Positions 8,233 to 16,988 of a stretch of DNA of 64,000 nucleotides are shown here, one piece after another. The position numbers and the translations under genes are program-made. The notes below the pieces were generated by a model. It was not told the DNA's origin. It did not search any database and saw only the letters and a program-made list of their open reading frames with translations. Location: assembly GCA_041908585.1 (NCBI GenBank), contig JAYRFB010000236.1, positions 1 through 64,000 on the forward strand. The letters run 5' to 3'. This DNA comes from CAINDZ01 sp041908585. Its GTDB lineage: Bacteria; Krumholzibacteriota; Krumholzibacteriia; LZORAL124-64-63. Position 1 is the stretch's first letter; the number at the start of each line of letters is the position of its first letter.

Positions 8233-8598
8233 CTAGAAGCGGACGGGCTTGCCAGGGGCGCTGGGCGCGCCGGCATCCGGGGTGTACGAATCACTGGCCA
8301 CCGAGAAGGGGCCCTGGCGGTCCTGGGCATCGACGCCCGCGACGCGGATCTGGTGCGCATGGCCGACAGCCGCGGTCAGGGTGTAGCTGTTGGTGGAGGT
8401 GGTGCCGACCTGCGTGAAGTTGCCGCTGTCGACCTTCACCTCGACGACATAGTGGTCGACGGCCGAGCCGCTCGTCGGCGCGGTCCAGGTGTAGGAGACG
8501 TTGACCGTCGTGGTCTGGGCCGAGGCGGACGTCGCCAGCACGGCGGTCGTCAGCAGGACCAGGGCCAGGGTGACGTTGGACTTCGTGATGCGCTTCAT
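8233..8598 (-). CDS. Small secreted fibronectin type III-like protein
   Basis: 121 residues from the ATG at 8598, with GGAGAG 9 bases upstream. The signal peptide cleaves near ASA-QTT at 27. One FnIII-like beta-sandwich follows: VNVSYTWTAP, VDHYVVEV, SYTLTAAVGHAHQIRVAGVDAQ, FSVASDSYTP. The protein is barely longer than the single domain, so it probably acts as a small secreted or surface-bound binding module. It is divergent from the HD-protein gene. Confidence 0.6.
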   Translation of the reverse strand: MKRITKSNVTLALVLLTTAVLATSASAQTTTVNVSYTWTAPTSGSAVDHYVVEVKVDSGNFTQVGTTSTNSYTLTAAVGHAHQIRVAGVDAQDRQGPFSVASDSYTPDAGAPSAPGKPVRF

Positions 8599-8956
8599 CG
8601 GGTTGCTCTCCTGGCTTCCGCCCCCCGGGGGCGGTCCTGATCTGGGTCCCTGGGTCACCGTCGCCGCGCCGGGGACCGGCGACGCGGGAACGACTGCATA
8701 GCCGGTGCCATGGAGTTGCAGCCCCCCGCACGGCGCCGCCAACGGGCGAAACCGGCCATCATCAAACGTAGTACGAAATACCCTTAAATCGCTCCGGTTT
8801 GTCATCCCCCGGCGCCGCAGCGGGCATTCTGCGCGGCCACCCCCCATCCGCTGCGCTGCAGCGTGCCCGATCGCACGAGCGGCTTGCCCGTCGCGGGCTC
8901 CGCGCCGACATTGACGCCGTCCACGCAACCGCACCCTGAACCCCGGAGCGTGTCCC
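8599..8956. other. 358-bp divergent gap, promoters expected
   Basis: The gap lies between the FnIII gene (-) and the HD gene (+). An AT-richer pocket at about 8757-8800 (GTACGAAATACCCTTAAAT) is the likely promoter region, but I cannot fix a -35/-10 pair. No gene is seen. Confidence 0.4.
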
Positions 8957-9493
8957 GTGAACCAGGCCGTCCGTGACCTGTGGCCCGAGCTCGACTGGAT
9001 CCAGGACGAGAAGCTGCGCGAGGCGACCGCCCGCACCTGGGAGCTGGCCCTCGAGCGCAGCCCCCTGACCGCCGAGGACCTGCAGACCATCCCCTTCACC
9101 CTGCTGGTGCCCGGCCTGAAGGTCAGCTTCATGGCCCACAAGCGCTGCGTGGTGCACGTGGCCCGGGACGCCGCCCTGAAGATGAACGAGTTCTTCGGCG
9201 CCGACCTGCCGGTGGACCTGGACGTGACCATCGCCGGGGCCATCCTGGCGGATGTGGGCAAGCTGCTGGAGTATGAGGTCAAGGACGGCAAGTCGGGCCA
9301 GAGCGAGATGGGCCGCTACGTCCGCCACCCGTTCAGCGGCGTGGGGCTGGCCATGGAGGCGGGCGTGCCACCGCGGGTCTGCCACATCATCGCCGCGCAC
9401 GCCGGCGAGGGCGACATGGTCAAGCGGACGACCGAGGCCTACGTCGTCCACCATGCCGATTTCATGACGTTCGAGCCGTTCCGGACGAAGTAG
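8957..9493 (+). CDS. HD-domain protein lacking the HD histidine
   Basis: 178 residues, GTG start at 8957 with CGGAGCG about 7 bases upstream. HD-fold landmarks: HKRCVVHVA (H61), ILADVGKLLEYE (canonical HDxGK replaced by A98-D99-V-G-K), RHPFSGVGLAM (H124), VCHIIAAHAGEGD (H143, H148) and VVHHADFM (H165, H166, D168). HD proteins are metal-dependent phosphohydrolases; the missing His of the HD pair means metal binding must differ. Related proteins with the same ADVGK appear, from memory, in deltaproteobacteria, so this may be a family trait. The substrate is unknown. Confidence 0.7.
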   Translation: MNQAVRDLWPELDWIQDEKLREATARTWELALERSPLTAEDLQTIPFTLLVPGLKVSFMAHKRCVVHVARDAALKMNEFFGADLPVDLDVTIAGAILADVGKLLEYEVKDGKSGQSEMGRYVRHPFSGVGLAMEAGVPPRVCHIIAAHAGEGDMVKRTTEAYVVHHADFMTFEPFRTK

Positions 9494-9622
9494 GCAACGC
9501 GCAAAAACGGGCTTGGCGCAGGGGTGGTTTCCGGCTTATCTAGGAGCCGGATCGGCCGAAACAGGGCACCGGGCCGCGCGCGGACGCGGCGCCGGGCCAC
9601 CAGATAGACCGGGAGGAACGCG

Positions 9623-9853
9623 ATGGCTGACAATACCGACAAGGTCGCGAACAACGTCGACGGCGACTTCTACGTGGACAGCAACTGCATCGACTGCGAC
9701 CTGTGCCGCCAGACGGCGCCGGACAACTTCTCGCGCAACGAGGACGACGGCTACTCCTACGTCTCCAAGCAGCCGGAGAGCGACGCCGAGCGCCAGGCCT
9801 GCGCCGACGCCATGGAAGAGTGCCCGGTCGAGGCCATCGGCGACGACGGCTAG
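9623..9853 (+). CDS. Single-cluster [4Fe-4S] ferredoxin
   Basis: 76 residues, acidic. CIDCDLC supplies C22, C25 and C28, and ECPVEAIG supplies C67 followed by Pro, the standard four ligands of a monocluster [4Fe-4S] ferredoxin. C60 may form the disulphide known in this class. GGGAGG lies before the ATG. It acts as a soluble electron carrier; its partner enzyme is not adjacent. Confidence 0.9.
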   Translation: MADNTDKVANNVDGDFYVDSNCIDCDLCRQTAPDNFSRNEDDGYSYVSKQPESDAERQACADAMEECPVEAIGDDG

Positions 9854-10080
9854 GTCCGCCACGGTCGATCCCGTGCCCGGCGACCCGCGGTCGCCCCGGG
9901 CGGATTCAGCAGGCGGCCCGCCCCGGTGGCGGGCCGTCGCGATTTGTGGAAACTTGTCCGCCCCGGCCACGTTGAAGGCGGCTCGAGACGGAGAGATTCC
10001 CGGTGCGGCGCGGCCGCACCCCAACCCCCTGATCGCAGGCGCCCGGCCCGGGGGCCGGCCCGCCGCCGCAAGGAGACCCG

Positions 10081-11568
10081 ATGTCCACGCTCAAGCGCAA
10101 CCCCCTGGCCGCCCTCGCCCTCGTGGCGCTGGGCGTGGCCGTGGGACTGACCCTTCAGGGCGCGCCCGGCAACACGACCGCCACGGCCGCGCCCGCTGCC
10201 GCCGCGCCGACCGCCGCTGCTGCCGCCGCCGGTGGCGAGCTGCGCTCCTACGCCGACGTGGCCGCCCTGACCATGCCCGCGGTGGTCAACATCGCCACCG
10301 ACAAGCAGGTCGACGCCACGTTCCAGCACCCGTTCCTGGAAGATCCCATGTTCCGGCGCTTCTTCAACATGCCGGACGACGAGAACCACCGCGGCCAGGA
10401 GCGCGTCGAGCGTTCCATGGGCTCGGGCATCGTCATCTCGCAGGACGGCTACATCCTGACCAACAACCACGTGGTGGAGAACGCCACCAAGATCAAGGTC
10501 ACCTTCGAGGGCGACCGCGAGTACGAGGCGAAGATCATCGGCACCGACCCGCCGACGGACGTGGCGCTGCTGAAGATCGAGGCCAAGGGCCTGCCGGTGA
10601 TCGAGGTGGCCGACAGTGCGAAGCTGCGCATCGGCGACCAGGTCATGGCCATCGGCAACCCGTTCGGCGTGGGCCAGACGATCACCATGGGCATCGTCAG
10701 CGCGCTGGGCCGCAACATCGGCCTGACCGCCTACGCCGACTTCATCCAGACCGACGCGTCGATCAACCCGGGCAACAGCGGCGGCGCGCTGGTGAACATG
10801 GACGGCAAGCTGGTGGGCATGAACTCGGCCATCCTCAGCCGCAGCGGCGGGAGCATGGGCATCGGGTTCGCCATCCCGTCCGGCATGGCGATGAAGGTCG
10901 TCGAGTCGCTCAAGAGCGACGGCGAGGTCAAGCGCGCCTACCTGGGCGTGCTGCCGCAGGAAGTGGACCAGTCGCTGGCCGACTACTACGGCATGGACAA
11001 GCCGCGCGGCGTGCTGGTGGCGCAGGTCAACGACGACACGCCGGCCGCTGCCGCCGGCCTCAAGGACGGCGACATCATCCTGGCGGTGGACGGCAAGGAG
11101 CTCAACTCGCCCAACGCGCTGCGCAACCTGATCAGCCTGTCGGACATCGGCCATGCGGCGCGCGTGCAGGTGCTGCGCGACGGCAAGGAGCGCGACATCA
11201 CGGTCAAGCTGGGCCGCCTGCCGGACGCCGAGGTGGCGGGCAACGCGCCGCAGGCCCGCCCGAACGGCCGCGACGAGGACACGACGCTGGCCGGCGTGAC
11301 GGTGCGGCCGCTGACCGACCGCGCGCGGGCGACGATGCGCCTGGCGGATTCGATCAACGGCCTGCTGGTCACCGCGGTGGCACCCACCAGCAACGCCGCT
11401 GGCGAGGGCCTCGAGGAAGGCGACATCATCGTCGAGGTCAACCGCATGCCGGTCACCTCGCTGCAGGAGTTCCAGTCGGCGCTGGCCCGGACGCCCGAGC
11501 GCCCGGTGTTCATGCGGGTCTACAAGCCGCGGGCCCAGCAGAGCGTGTTCCTGGCGGTGCCGCGCTAG
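10081..11568 (+). CDS. degP: DegP/DegQ-type periplasmic serine protease
   Basis: 495 residues. An N-terminal signal/anchor segment (8-27) and an Ala/Thr/Pro linker precede the trypsin-like domain with the full triad: H130 (TNNHVV), D160 (TDVALL) and S233 (GNSGGAL). PDZ1 lies at about 300-375 (RGVLVAQVNDDTPAAAAGLKDGD) and PDZ2 at about 405-490 (GLLVTAVAPTSNAAGEGLEEGD). Length and layout match the HtrA family, which degrades or refolds misfolded envelope proteins. AAGGAG precedes the ATG. It is monocistronic: a hairpin with a real T-run follows at 11616-11653. Confidence 0.95.
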   Translation: MSTLKRNPLAALALVALGVAVGLTLQGAPGNTTATAAPAAAAPTAAAAAAGGELRSYADVAALTMPAVVNIATDKQVDATFQHPFLEDPMFRRFFNMPDDENHRGQERVERSMGSGIVISQDGYILTNNHVVENATKIKVTFEGDREYEAKIIGTDPPTDVALLKIEAKGLPVIEVADSAKLRIGDQVMAIGNPFGVGQTITMGIVSALGRNIGLTAYADFIQTDASINPGNSGGALVNMDGKLVGMNSAILSRSGGSMGIGFAIPSGMAMKVVESLKSDGEVKRAYLGVLPQEVDQSLADYYGMDKPRGVLVAQVNDDTPAAAAGLKDGDIILAVDGKELNSPNALRNLISLSDIGHAARVQVLRDGKERDITVKLGRLPDAEVAGNAPQARPNGRDEDTTLAGVTVRPLTDRARATMRLADSINGLLVTAVAPTSNAAGEGLEEGDIIVEVNRMPVTSLQEFQSALARTPERPVFMRVYKPRAQQSVFLAVPR

Positions 11569-11615
11569 GGCGCCGCACCGAAGAGCAAGGCCCCGGCGGT
11601 CGTCTCCCTGGGGTC

Positions 11616-11653
11616 GCGGGCCCGCGTCGGCAACGGCGCGGGCTCGCAGTTTT
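11616..11653 (+). terminator. Rho-independent terminator of degP
   Basis: GCGGGCCCGCG (11616-11626) pairs with CGCGGGCTCGC (11637-11647), 11 bp with one G-T pair, followed by AGTTTT. One of the few hairpins in the window followed by a T-run. Confidence 0.65.
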
Positions 11654-11786
11654 CCTGGGGGGCGGGCTTGCCGGGATGGCGGCATCCGGCGGGTGGCGCC
11701 GAACGGGGGCATCGTGGGGTAGCATCTTGGGCGAGATCGTGGGGCGAGATCGCGGGGCGGCAGCACCGGGCGGCCCCGCCAGTGAC

Positions 11787-11801
11787 TGAATACTGTATTC
11801 A
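11787..11801. promoter_or_regulatory. 15-bp perfect dyad, possible operator
   Basis: TGAATAC-T-GTATTCA, 7-bp arms around one base, 24 bases upstream of the -35 box of the next gene. Its position and symmetry suit a dimeric regulator. Confidence 0.4.
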
Positions 11802-11824
11802 TCAAATTAATTACCATATTTTGC

Positions 11825-11853
11825 TTGCGGTTGCCATTTTTATTCGCTATATT
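11825..11853 (+). promoter_or_regulatory. Sigma-70-type promoter TTGCGG-17-TATATT
   Basis: TTGCGG at 11825-11830, 17-base spacer, TATATT at 11848-11853, 46 bases before the ATG at 11900. The same -10 and spacing occur in the copper promoter at 60309-60337. Confidence 0.55.
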
Positions 11854-11899
11854 TTCGCCATTGACAAGACGGCCCTTCCTCCCCGGAAAGCGAGCCCCC

Positions 11900-12379
11900 A
11901 TGCCCACCCTGACCCTTCCCCAGTTCGCTCCCGGCCAGCCCGCCTCGCAGGTCGATGCCTCCCTGCGCCAGGCCCTGGACGCCTGCGACCGGGCGCGCCA
12001 AAGCGCGGTACTATGGTTTGCGGAAGTCGCACGTCGCGGGCTGTACCGGCAGCTCGGCCACGCCAGCCTGCAGCTCTACGCCACTCAGGCGCTTGGCTTC
12101 AGTGACAATCGCTACCACCAGTTCAAGCGGCTGGCCGATGACCTCGACCGGTTGCCGGTCCTGCGTGAGGCCGTCGCGACCGGAGAGATCGGCTGGACCA
12201 AGGCGCAGCAGGTGGCCCGCGTGGCGACCGAGGCGACGCAAGCCGCGTGGGTGGAGAAAGTGGCTGCGACCGGACGGCGGGAGCTGGAGCGGCAGGTGCG
12301 GGACGCGCGCCAGGCGCAGCGGGCGTGGCAGACGCGGAAGCGGCGGCCGGTTGCGCCGGCGCAAGTCGAGGTGGGCTGA
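11900..12379 (+). CDS. Truncated N-terminal half of an HNH-endonuclease-family protein
   Basis: 159 residues from the ATG at 11900, with GGAAAG upstream. The helical region VLWFAEVARRGLYRQLG..SLQLYATQALGFSDNRYHQFKRLADDLDRLPVLREAVATGEIGWTKAQQVARVAT resembles the N-terminal domain of DUF222-like HNH endonuclease proteins, in which a C-terminal HNH domain normally follows. Here the frame closes after a basic tail and no HNH motif follows in any frame nearby. The last residues (VAPAQVEVG) are encoded across a TTGCGCCGGCGCAA palindrome, a repeat seen elsewhere between genes. It looks like a relic of an acquired gene with its own AT-rich promoter. Confidence 0.55.
   Translation: MPTLTLPQFAPGQPASQVDASLRQALDACDRARQSAVLWFAEVARRGLYRQLGHASLQLYATQALGFSDNRYHQFKRLADDLDRLPVLREAVATGEIGWTKAQQVARVATEATQAAWVEKVAATGRRELERQVRDARQAQRAWQTRKRRPVAPAQVEVG
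12351..12364. repeat. REP-like palindrome copy
   Basis: TTGCGCCGGCGCAA, perfect palindrome, inside the 3' end of the HNH-like relic. Confidence 0.5.
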
Positions 12380-12426
12380 GGACCCCGTGGCCGGCGGCGC
12401 GGCGGCCAGGCGCACTGGCGGACGCC

Positions 12427-12933
12427 TTACCGCTCCGGTCGCACCATCACCTCCACCATGTTCGACTCGATCCCGCAGTCGACCGAGTGCGGGATGGCCG
12501 GGCACCTGTACAGGGCGCCCTCAAAGCTCCACTGCTGCAAGCCGGGCTCAGGGAGGGCCGGGGCGGACTTTGCGAACGTCACGCTGTCCCCGGGTTCGAG
12601 AATGAGGTCGCCGCGATCGGGCAGGCTCTTGCAATCGGGCGCCGCGAAGGTGGCCTTGAAGTGCTCGACCTTGCCCGAGGCCGGCACGGCGCACGGCAAC
12701 GGGCCGTATTCCAAGAACGAACCGGGTACGTACACAGAGAGCTCGCCTCGATTGGACAATACCATCGTGAAGGTAACGCTGTCCCGCGGGGCATACTCCC
12801 GGGCGTCGGCCGTCACTTGGAGCTCGAGTCCGCATTCGTCGACGAACTCCACGCCGCGACAGCCCGCGGTCGCGACGCTCGTGACAAGCGACAAGCCGAC
12901 CAGACATCCAGGCCATGTCGTGACGTATCGCAA
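12427..12933 (-). CDS. Putative lipoprotein or secreted beta-sandwich protein
   Basis: 168 residues. The N-terminus has a hydrophobic stretch ending VATAGC, with Cys25 a possible lipidation site (Thr at -3 is not ideal). The mature part has beta-strand features of the kind seen in periplasmic Ig-like or BsuPI-type inhibitor domains: LQVTADAREYAPRDSVTFTMVLSNRG, VYVPGSFLEYG, LILEPGDSVTFAK. Several Cys (34, about 82, 102, about 144, 153) could form disulphides. No family is assigned. GGAGAA precedes the ATG. Its start faces the 3' end of the alpha/beta hydrolase gene on the same strand, 25 bases away. Confidence 0.5.
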   Translation of the reverse strand: MRYVTTWPGCLVGLSLVTSVATAGCRGVEFVDECGLELQVTADAREYAPRDSVTFTMVLSNRGELSVYVPGSFLEYGPLPCAVPASGKVEHFKATFAAPDCKSLPDRGDLILEPGDSVTFAKSAPALPEPGLQQWSFEGALYRCPAIPHSVDCGIESNMVEVMVRPER

Positions 12934-12958
12934 TGTTCTCCGCCGCGAATGCGGCGCT

Positions 12959-13816
12959 TCACGGCGCCGTCAACGCCGCCACCGTCTCTTCCAGCAGCCT
13001 GTTGAAGCCCTCGGGATCCTCGCGCATCAGGAAGTGCCCGCGCCCGGCCATCACCCGCAACTGGTAGCCGGGGACCAGCGCCTTGATGGGCTCGACCAGG
13101 GTCGGCTGTGCGTCGGCGTTGATGCACATCAGGGGCACCTTGAGCAGCGGCAGGCGCTCGCTGGTGCGGTTGCCGTACCAGTGCAGCAGCTCGCGCATGG
13201 CGCTGAGGCCGACGGCCGGCGGCGCCGAGGCCATGTCGGCGGCGATGCCGGCCGCCAGGGCGCTGTCGGCGCCGGCCGGGAAGAAGTGGCCGACCCAGGC
13301 GCGCACGCGCGGCACGAAGTCCGCCTCGAAGGTGGACACGAAGACGTCGATGCTCTCGGGCGGCAGCTTCAGATTCACGTTCTGGAAGTTGTCGACGCCC
13401 ACCAGGCCGAGCACGCGGTCGGGCGCGGCCAGTGCCGCCTCGACGATGACCGCCCCGCCCATCGAGTGGCCCACCAGGACGGCATCCTTCAGGTCCAGCT
13501 GCGCCAGCACGGTGGCGACATCGGCGCCGAACGCTTCCATGGTGTACGCCTTGCGTTCCTGGCCCGAGGCGCCGTGCCCGGCCAGGTTGATCGCGACGAC
13601 GCGGTGCTTCGCCGCGAAATGCGCCACCTGCGCGTCCCAGTAGGTGGCGTCGCAGCTCCAGCCGTGCACGAACACGAGCGCGGGCGAGCCGTGGCCCTGG
13701 TCGGTGAAGTGGAGGATGACGCCGTCGGGGGCGGTCGCGGTGCCGGCCGGGGCGGACGCGGCCAGCAGGAGGAACGCGGCGACGATCGTCACCGGCAGCG
13801 CAAGGCGTGTACGCAT
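12959..13816 (-). CDS. Exported alpha/beta hydrolase
   Basis: 285 residues with a signal peptide (hydrophobic 7-22, cleavage near APAG-TATAP). Alpha/beta-hydrolase landmarks: oxyanion FVHGWS (H51-G52), nucleophile elbow GHSMGG (S118), acid probably D235 (INADAQPT) and His261 (GRGHFLMRE), in correct order and spacing. The substrate cannot be told; family members include lipases, esterases and C-C hydrolases. The gene is divergent from the subtilase gene across about 240 bases that include an AT-richer pocket (13900-13940). Confidence 0.8.
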   Translation of the reverse strand: MRTRLALPVTIVAAFLLLAASAPAGTATAPDGVILHFTDQGHGSPALVFVHGWSCDATYWDAQVAHFAAKHRVVAINLAGHGASGQERKAYTMEAFGADVATVLAQLDLKDAVLVGHSMGGAVIVEAALAAPDRVLGLVGVDNFQNVNLKLPPESIDVFVSTFEADFVPRVRAWVGHFFPAGADSALAAGIAADMASAPPAVGLSAMRELLHWYGNRTSERLPLLKVPLMCINADAQPTLVEPIKALVPGYQLRVMAGRGHFLMREDPEGFNRLLEETVAALTAP

Positions 13817-14054
13817 GGCGCGCGGTCCTTTCGGGAAGCGGGGCGGGCGGTCACGGGGCCGTGACCATCATGGCGCCACGGAAGCCGGTCTGGCAACGTC
13901 CGAGTTGTGAAAGATTAATCATGAAACAGCCTGTTGATTCGGGGTGGCGCGATCGGCGAGAATCGTTGCCGGCTCGACTCCGCCGAACCGCGGGGCCCCC
14001 GCGCCGACGGCATCGCAACAGCAATGCCGCGTCCCCCACCCACCAGGAGAGAAC

Positions 14055-16895
14055 ATGACCCGACCTCGTTTCTCGCCCCTGGCCCTGGCGGCCCTGCTGC
14101 TGGCCCTGACGGCCGGCCTGGCCTTCGGCGCGGAGGAGACCGCGCCTCGTTCGTTCGCGCCCGTGCAACTCGGCTTCTCTCCCGACGCCGAGGAGGCGCT
14201 TCCCTACGCGCCCGACCGGCTGCTGGTGCAGGTGCGCGAAGGAAGCATCACCAAGTCGAACCTCGGCATTTCCCTGGACAAGGGCGCCCAGGTGCCGCTC
14301 GCGCAGACCGGCCTGCTGCCGATCGACGAGCTGGCGCAGGACGCCGGCATCATCGCGATCGAGCGGCCGTACATCCGCGTGCAGCGTGCGGACAAGGCCG
14401 TCGATGCCGGCATCGACCGCTGGTTCATGTTCCGCTTCGACGAGGTCGAGAACCTGCCCGCCCTGGCCGACGAGTTCGCGGCCCTCGACGACGTGCAGGC
14501 CGTGTCGCTGGACTGGCGCGCCTACCCGATGGCCACGCCGTCCGACCCGTACTTCACCGCCAACTGGGGCCACAACAACACCGCGCAGCTGCCCGGCCTG
14601 GACTGGGGCGGCACCTACGACCACACCCTGACGACGACCGTCGGCACCGTCGGCTTCGACGCCAACGCGCCGCAGGCCTGGGACGGCAGCCAGGGCTACG
14701 GCTCGGCGAGCATCGTCATCGCCATCATCGACAGCGGCGTCGACATGGAGCACACCGACATCCGCAAGGTGACCGGCTACGACTTCGGCAGCAACGACAG
14801 CAACCCCGACGACAACGCCACGGGCGCCGGCCACGGCACCTGCTGCGCGGGCGTTGCCGCGGCGATGAACAACGGCGTGGGCGCCGTCGGCGTGGCGGCC
14901 GGCTGCAGCATCATGCCGCTGAAGGTCGCCGACAACGCCGGCTCGATGTACTTCAGCGCCATCCAGAACGCGCTGTACTACGCGGCCGACAACGGCGCGC
15001 ACATCATCAGCATGAGCCTCGGCGCCGCCATCTCGTCGGACGCCGCCACGAACACGGCGCTGCAGTACGCGTACAATGCCGGCTGCACCATCCTGGCGGC
15101 CACCGGCAACGAGAACATGTCGACGATCAGCTACCCGGCCATCAACACCTACGTCATCGGTGTCGGCGCGGCCTCGCCGTGCGGCGACCGCAAGCGCAGC
15201 TCGAGCTCGTCGAGCGAGGTCAACCCCGGCGTCAGCACCGACCCCCGCGGCTACACCTGCGACGGCGAGCGCTGGTGGGGATCCAACTACGGCGTGACGA
15301 CGAAGGACGCCGCCGGCGCCGTGGACATCCTCGGCCCGACGATCCTGCCGACGTGCGACGTGGTGGGCTCGGGCGGGTATCGCTCGGGCGACATCGAGCC
15401 GTTCTTCAACGGCACGAGCTGCGCGACGCCGTACGTGGCGGGCGTGTGCGCGCTGATCAAGTCGGCCAACCCCTCGTATACCCCGGCGCAGGTGCGCGCG
15501 GCGCTGGTGAACAGCGCCCGCGACGTGACCAACGCCGAGTCGGGCACCGGCTGGGACCGCTACTCCGGCTACGGCATGGTCGACGCGCTGGCGGCGATCG
15601 GCGGCACCGGCCCGGTGGCCCCGGTGGCCAGCTTCACCGGCACGCCGACCAGCGGCACGGCCCCGTTGACGGTGAACTTCACCGACGCCTCGACCGGCTC
15701 GCCCACCTCCTGGAGCTGGACCTTCGGCGACGGCGGCACCTCCACCGCGCAGAACCCCAGCCGCACGTACACCGCGGCGGGCACCTACACCGTGGCGCTG
15801 ACGGTCGCCAACGCGGCCGGCAACAACACGCTGACGCGCACCGGGTACATCACCGTGACGGCGGCCGGCTCGGCGCCCGTGGCGAGCTTCACCGGCACGC
15901 CGACCACCGGCACGGCACCGTTGGCGGTGACGTTCACCGACGCCTCGACCGGCTCGCCCACCTCCTGGAGCTGGACGTTCGGCGACGGCGGCACCTCCAC
16001 GGCGCAGAACCCCAGCCACACCTATGCCGCGGCCGGCACCTACACCGTGGCGCTGACGGCGACCAATGCGTTTGGCAACAACACCATGACCCGCACCGGC
16101 TACATCACGGTGACCTCTGCCGGCGGCACCTGGCAGACGATCACCTACGACACGTTCGAGTCCGGCATGGGCACGTACACGGACGGCGGCGCCGACATGT
16201 CGCGCTACACCAGCACGACGTACGCGTACGCCGGCCGCGCGGCAGCCGACATCCAGGACAACAGCGGCACGCCGTCGTCGTTCTACCACACGCTGGGTTA
16301 CAACGTGTCGGCCTACGCGGACCTGAAGGTCGACTTCTACTTCCGCTCGGTGAGCATGGAGACCGGCGAGGACTTCTTCCTGGAGTACTACAACGGCTCC
16401 GCCTGGCAGATCGTGCGGACGTTCGTGGCCGGCACGCACTTCACCAACACCGGATTCTACTCGGCGTCGGTGAGCATCCCGAAGGCCACGTACACGTACC
16501 CGACCAACGCGAAGCTGCGCTTCCGCTGCGACGCCAGCGACAACTCGGACGACATCTACATCGACGAGATCCGCTTCAGCGGCCTGACCGCCGGCAGCCT
16601 GGATGCCGGCCGCGAGACGGGCGTGCTGGCGCGGGCCGCGGTGCTGGAGCAGAACCAGCCCAACCCGTTCAACCCGCTCACGCAGATCAAGTTCAGCCTG
16701 CAGCGCGAGGGCGCCGTCACGCTGACGATCTACAACGTGCGCGGCGAGGCGGTGGCGAAGCTGGCCGACGGCGTGATGAGCGCCGGCGACCACTTCGTGA
16801 CCTGGGACGCGACCGACCACCCGAGCGGCGTCTACTTCTACCGTCTGGAGGGCGACGGCATCGCCGAGACCCGCAAGATGACGATGTTGAAGTGA
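14055..16895 (+). CDS. Secreted S8 subtilase with two PKD domains and a sorting tail
   Basis: 946 residues from the ATG at 14055 (AGGAGAGA upstream). Signal peptide to about 25, propeptide to about 160, then the S8 domain with the full triad D226 (IIDSGVDMEHTD), H260 (GHGTCCAG) and S455 (GTSCATPYVAG). An unusual Ser-run insertion (RSSSSSSEV) lies near 381-389. Two PKD domains follow at about 522-606 and 607-690, nearly identical in DNA. A beta-sandwich comes next, then a FlgD-like/type-A sorting domain at about 870-946 (NQPNPFNPLTQIKFSL ... GVYFYRLEGDG ... KMTMLK). It is probably an extracellular or cell-surface protease routed by its C-terminal tail. Confidence 0.93.
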   Translation: MTRPRFSPLALAALLLALTAGLAFGAEETAPRSFAPVQLGFSPDAEEALPYAPDRLLVQVREGSITKSNLGISLDKGAQVPLAQTGLLPIDELAQDAGIIAIERPYIRVQRADKAVDAGIDRWFMFRFDEVENLPALADEFAALDDVQAVSLDWRAYPMATPSDPYFTANWGHNNTAQLPGLDWGGTYDHTLTTTVGTVGFDANAPQAWDGSQGYGSASIVIAIIDSGVDMEHTDIRKVTGYDFGSNDSNPDDNATGAGHGTCCAGVAAAMNNGVGAVGVAAGCSIMPLKVADNAGSMYFSAIQNALYYAADNGAHIISMSLGAAISSDAATNTALQYAYNAGCTILAATGNENMSTISYPAINTYVIGVGAASPCGDRKRSSSSSSEVNPGVSTDPRGYTCDGERWWGSNYGVTTKDAAGAVDILGPTILPTCDVVGSGGYRSGDIEPFFNGTSCATPYVAGVCALIKSANPSYTPAQVRAALVNSARDVTNAESGTGWDRYSGYGMVDALAAIGGTGPVAPVASFTGTPTSGTAPLTVNFTDASTGSPTSWSWTFGDGGTSTAQNPSRTYTAAGTYTVALTVANAAGNNTLTRTGYITVTAAGSAPVASFTGTPTTGTAPLAVTFTDASTGSPTSWSWTFGDGGTSTAQNPSHTYAAAGTYTVALTATNAFGNNTMTRTGYITVTSAGGTWQTITYDTFESGMGTYTDGGADMSRYTSTTYAYAGRAAADIQDNSGTPSSFYHTLGYNVSAYADLKVDFYFRSVSMETGEDFFLEYYNGSAWQIVRTFVAGTHFTNTGFYSASVSIPKATYTYPTNAKLRFRCDASDNSDDIYIDEIRFSGLTAGSLDAGRETGVLARAAVLEQNQPNPFNPLTQIKFSLQREGAVTLTIYNVRGEAVAKLADGVMSAGDHFVTWDATDHPSGVYFYRLEGDGIAETRKMTMLK
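15631..16140 (+). repeat. Tandem PKD-domain duplication, 255-bp unit
   Basis: Two copies of 85 codons, starting at 15631 and 15886 (both begin GCTTCACCGGCACGCCGACC). Long stretches are identical, including the run encoding GSPTSWSWTFGDGG, so the duplication is recent or kept uniform by conversion. Confidence 0.75.
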
Positions 16896-16907
16896 CGATG
16901 TTGAAGT
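16880..16907 (+). repeat. 14-bp tandem repeat spanning the subtilase stop codon
   Basis: GACGATGTTGAAGT occurs twice back to back (16880-16893 and 16894-16907); the TGA stop straddles the junction. It looks like a slippage duplication. Confidence 0.7.
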
Positions 16908-16988
16908 GACGTCGTCGACCTGACGATGCCGAACTGCTCGATGCCAGGACAGCCGCTGCAGGCCTGCTCGCCCGGCCTGCCGCAGCAA

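Larger units (their letters stand above)
11569..11899. other. 331-bp gap: terminator, AT-rich pocket, dyad, promoter
   Basis: GC-rich up to about 11785 with the degP terminator, then abruptly AT-rich (11785-11870) with the dyad and promoter listed separately. The composition change is the sharpest in this half of the window. Confidence 0.6.

Noticed and set aside
13851..16988. Open frame of more than 1000 codons on the minus strand opposite the subtilase
   Set aside because: Arg/His/Val-rich translation without domains; it is the GC-rich antisense shadow of a gene with a complete catalytic triad.
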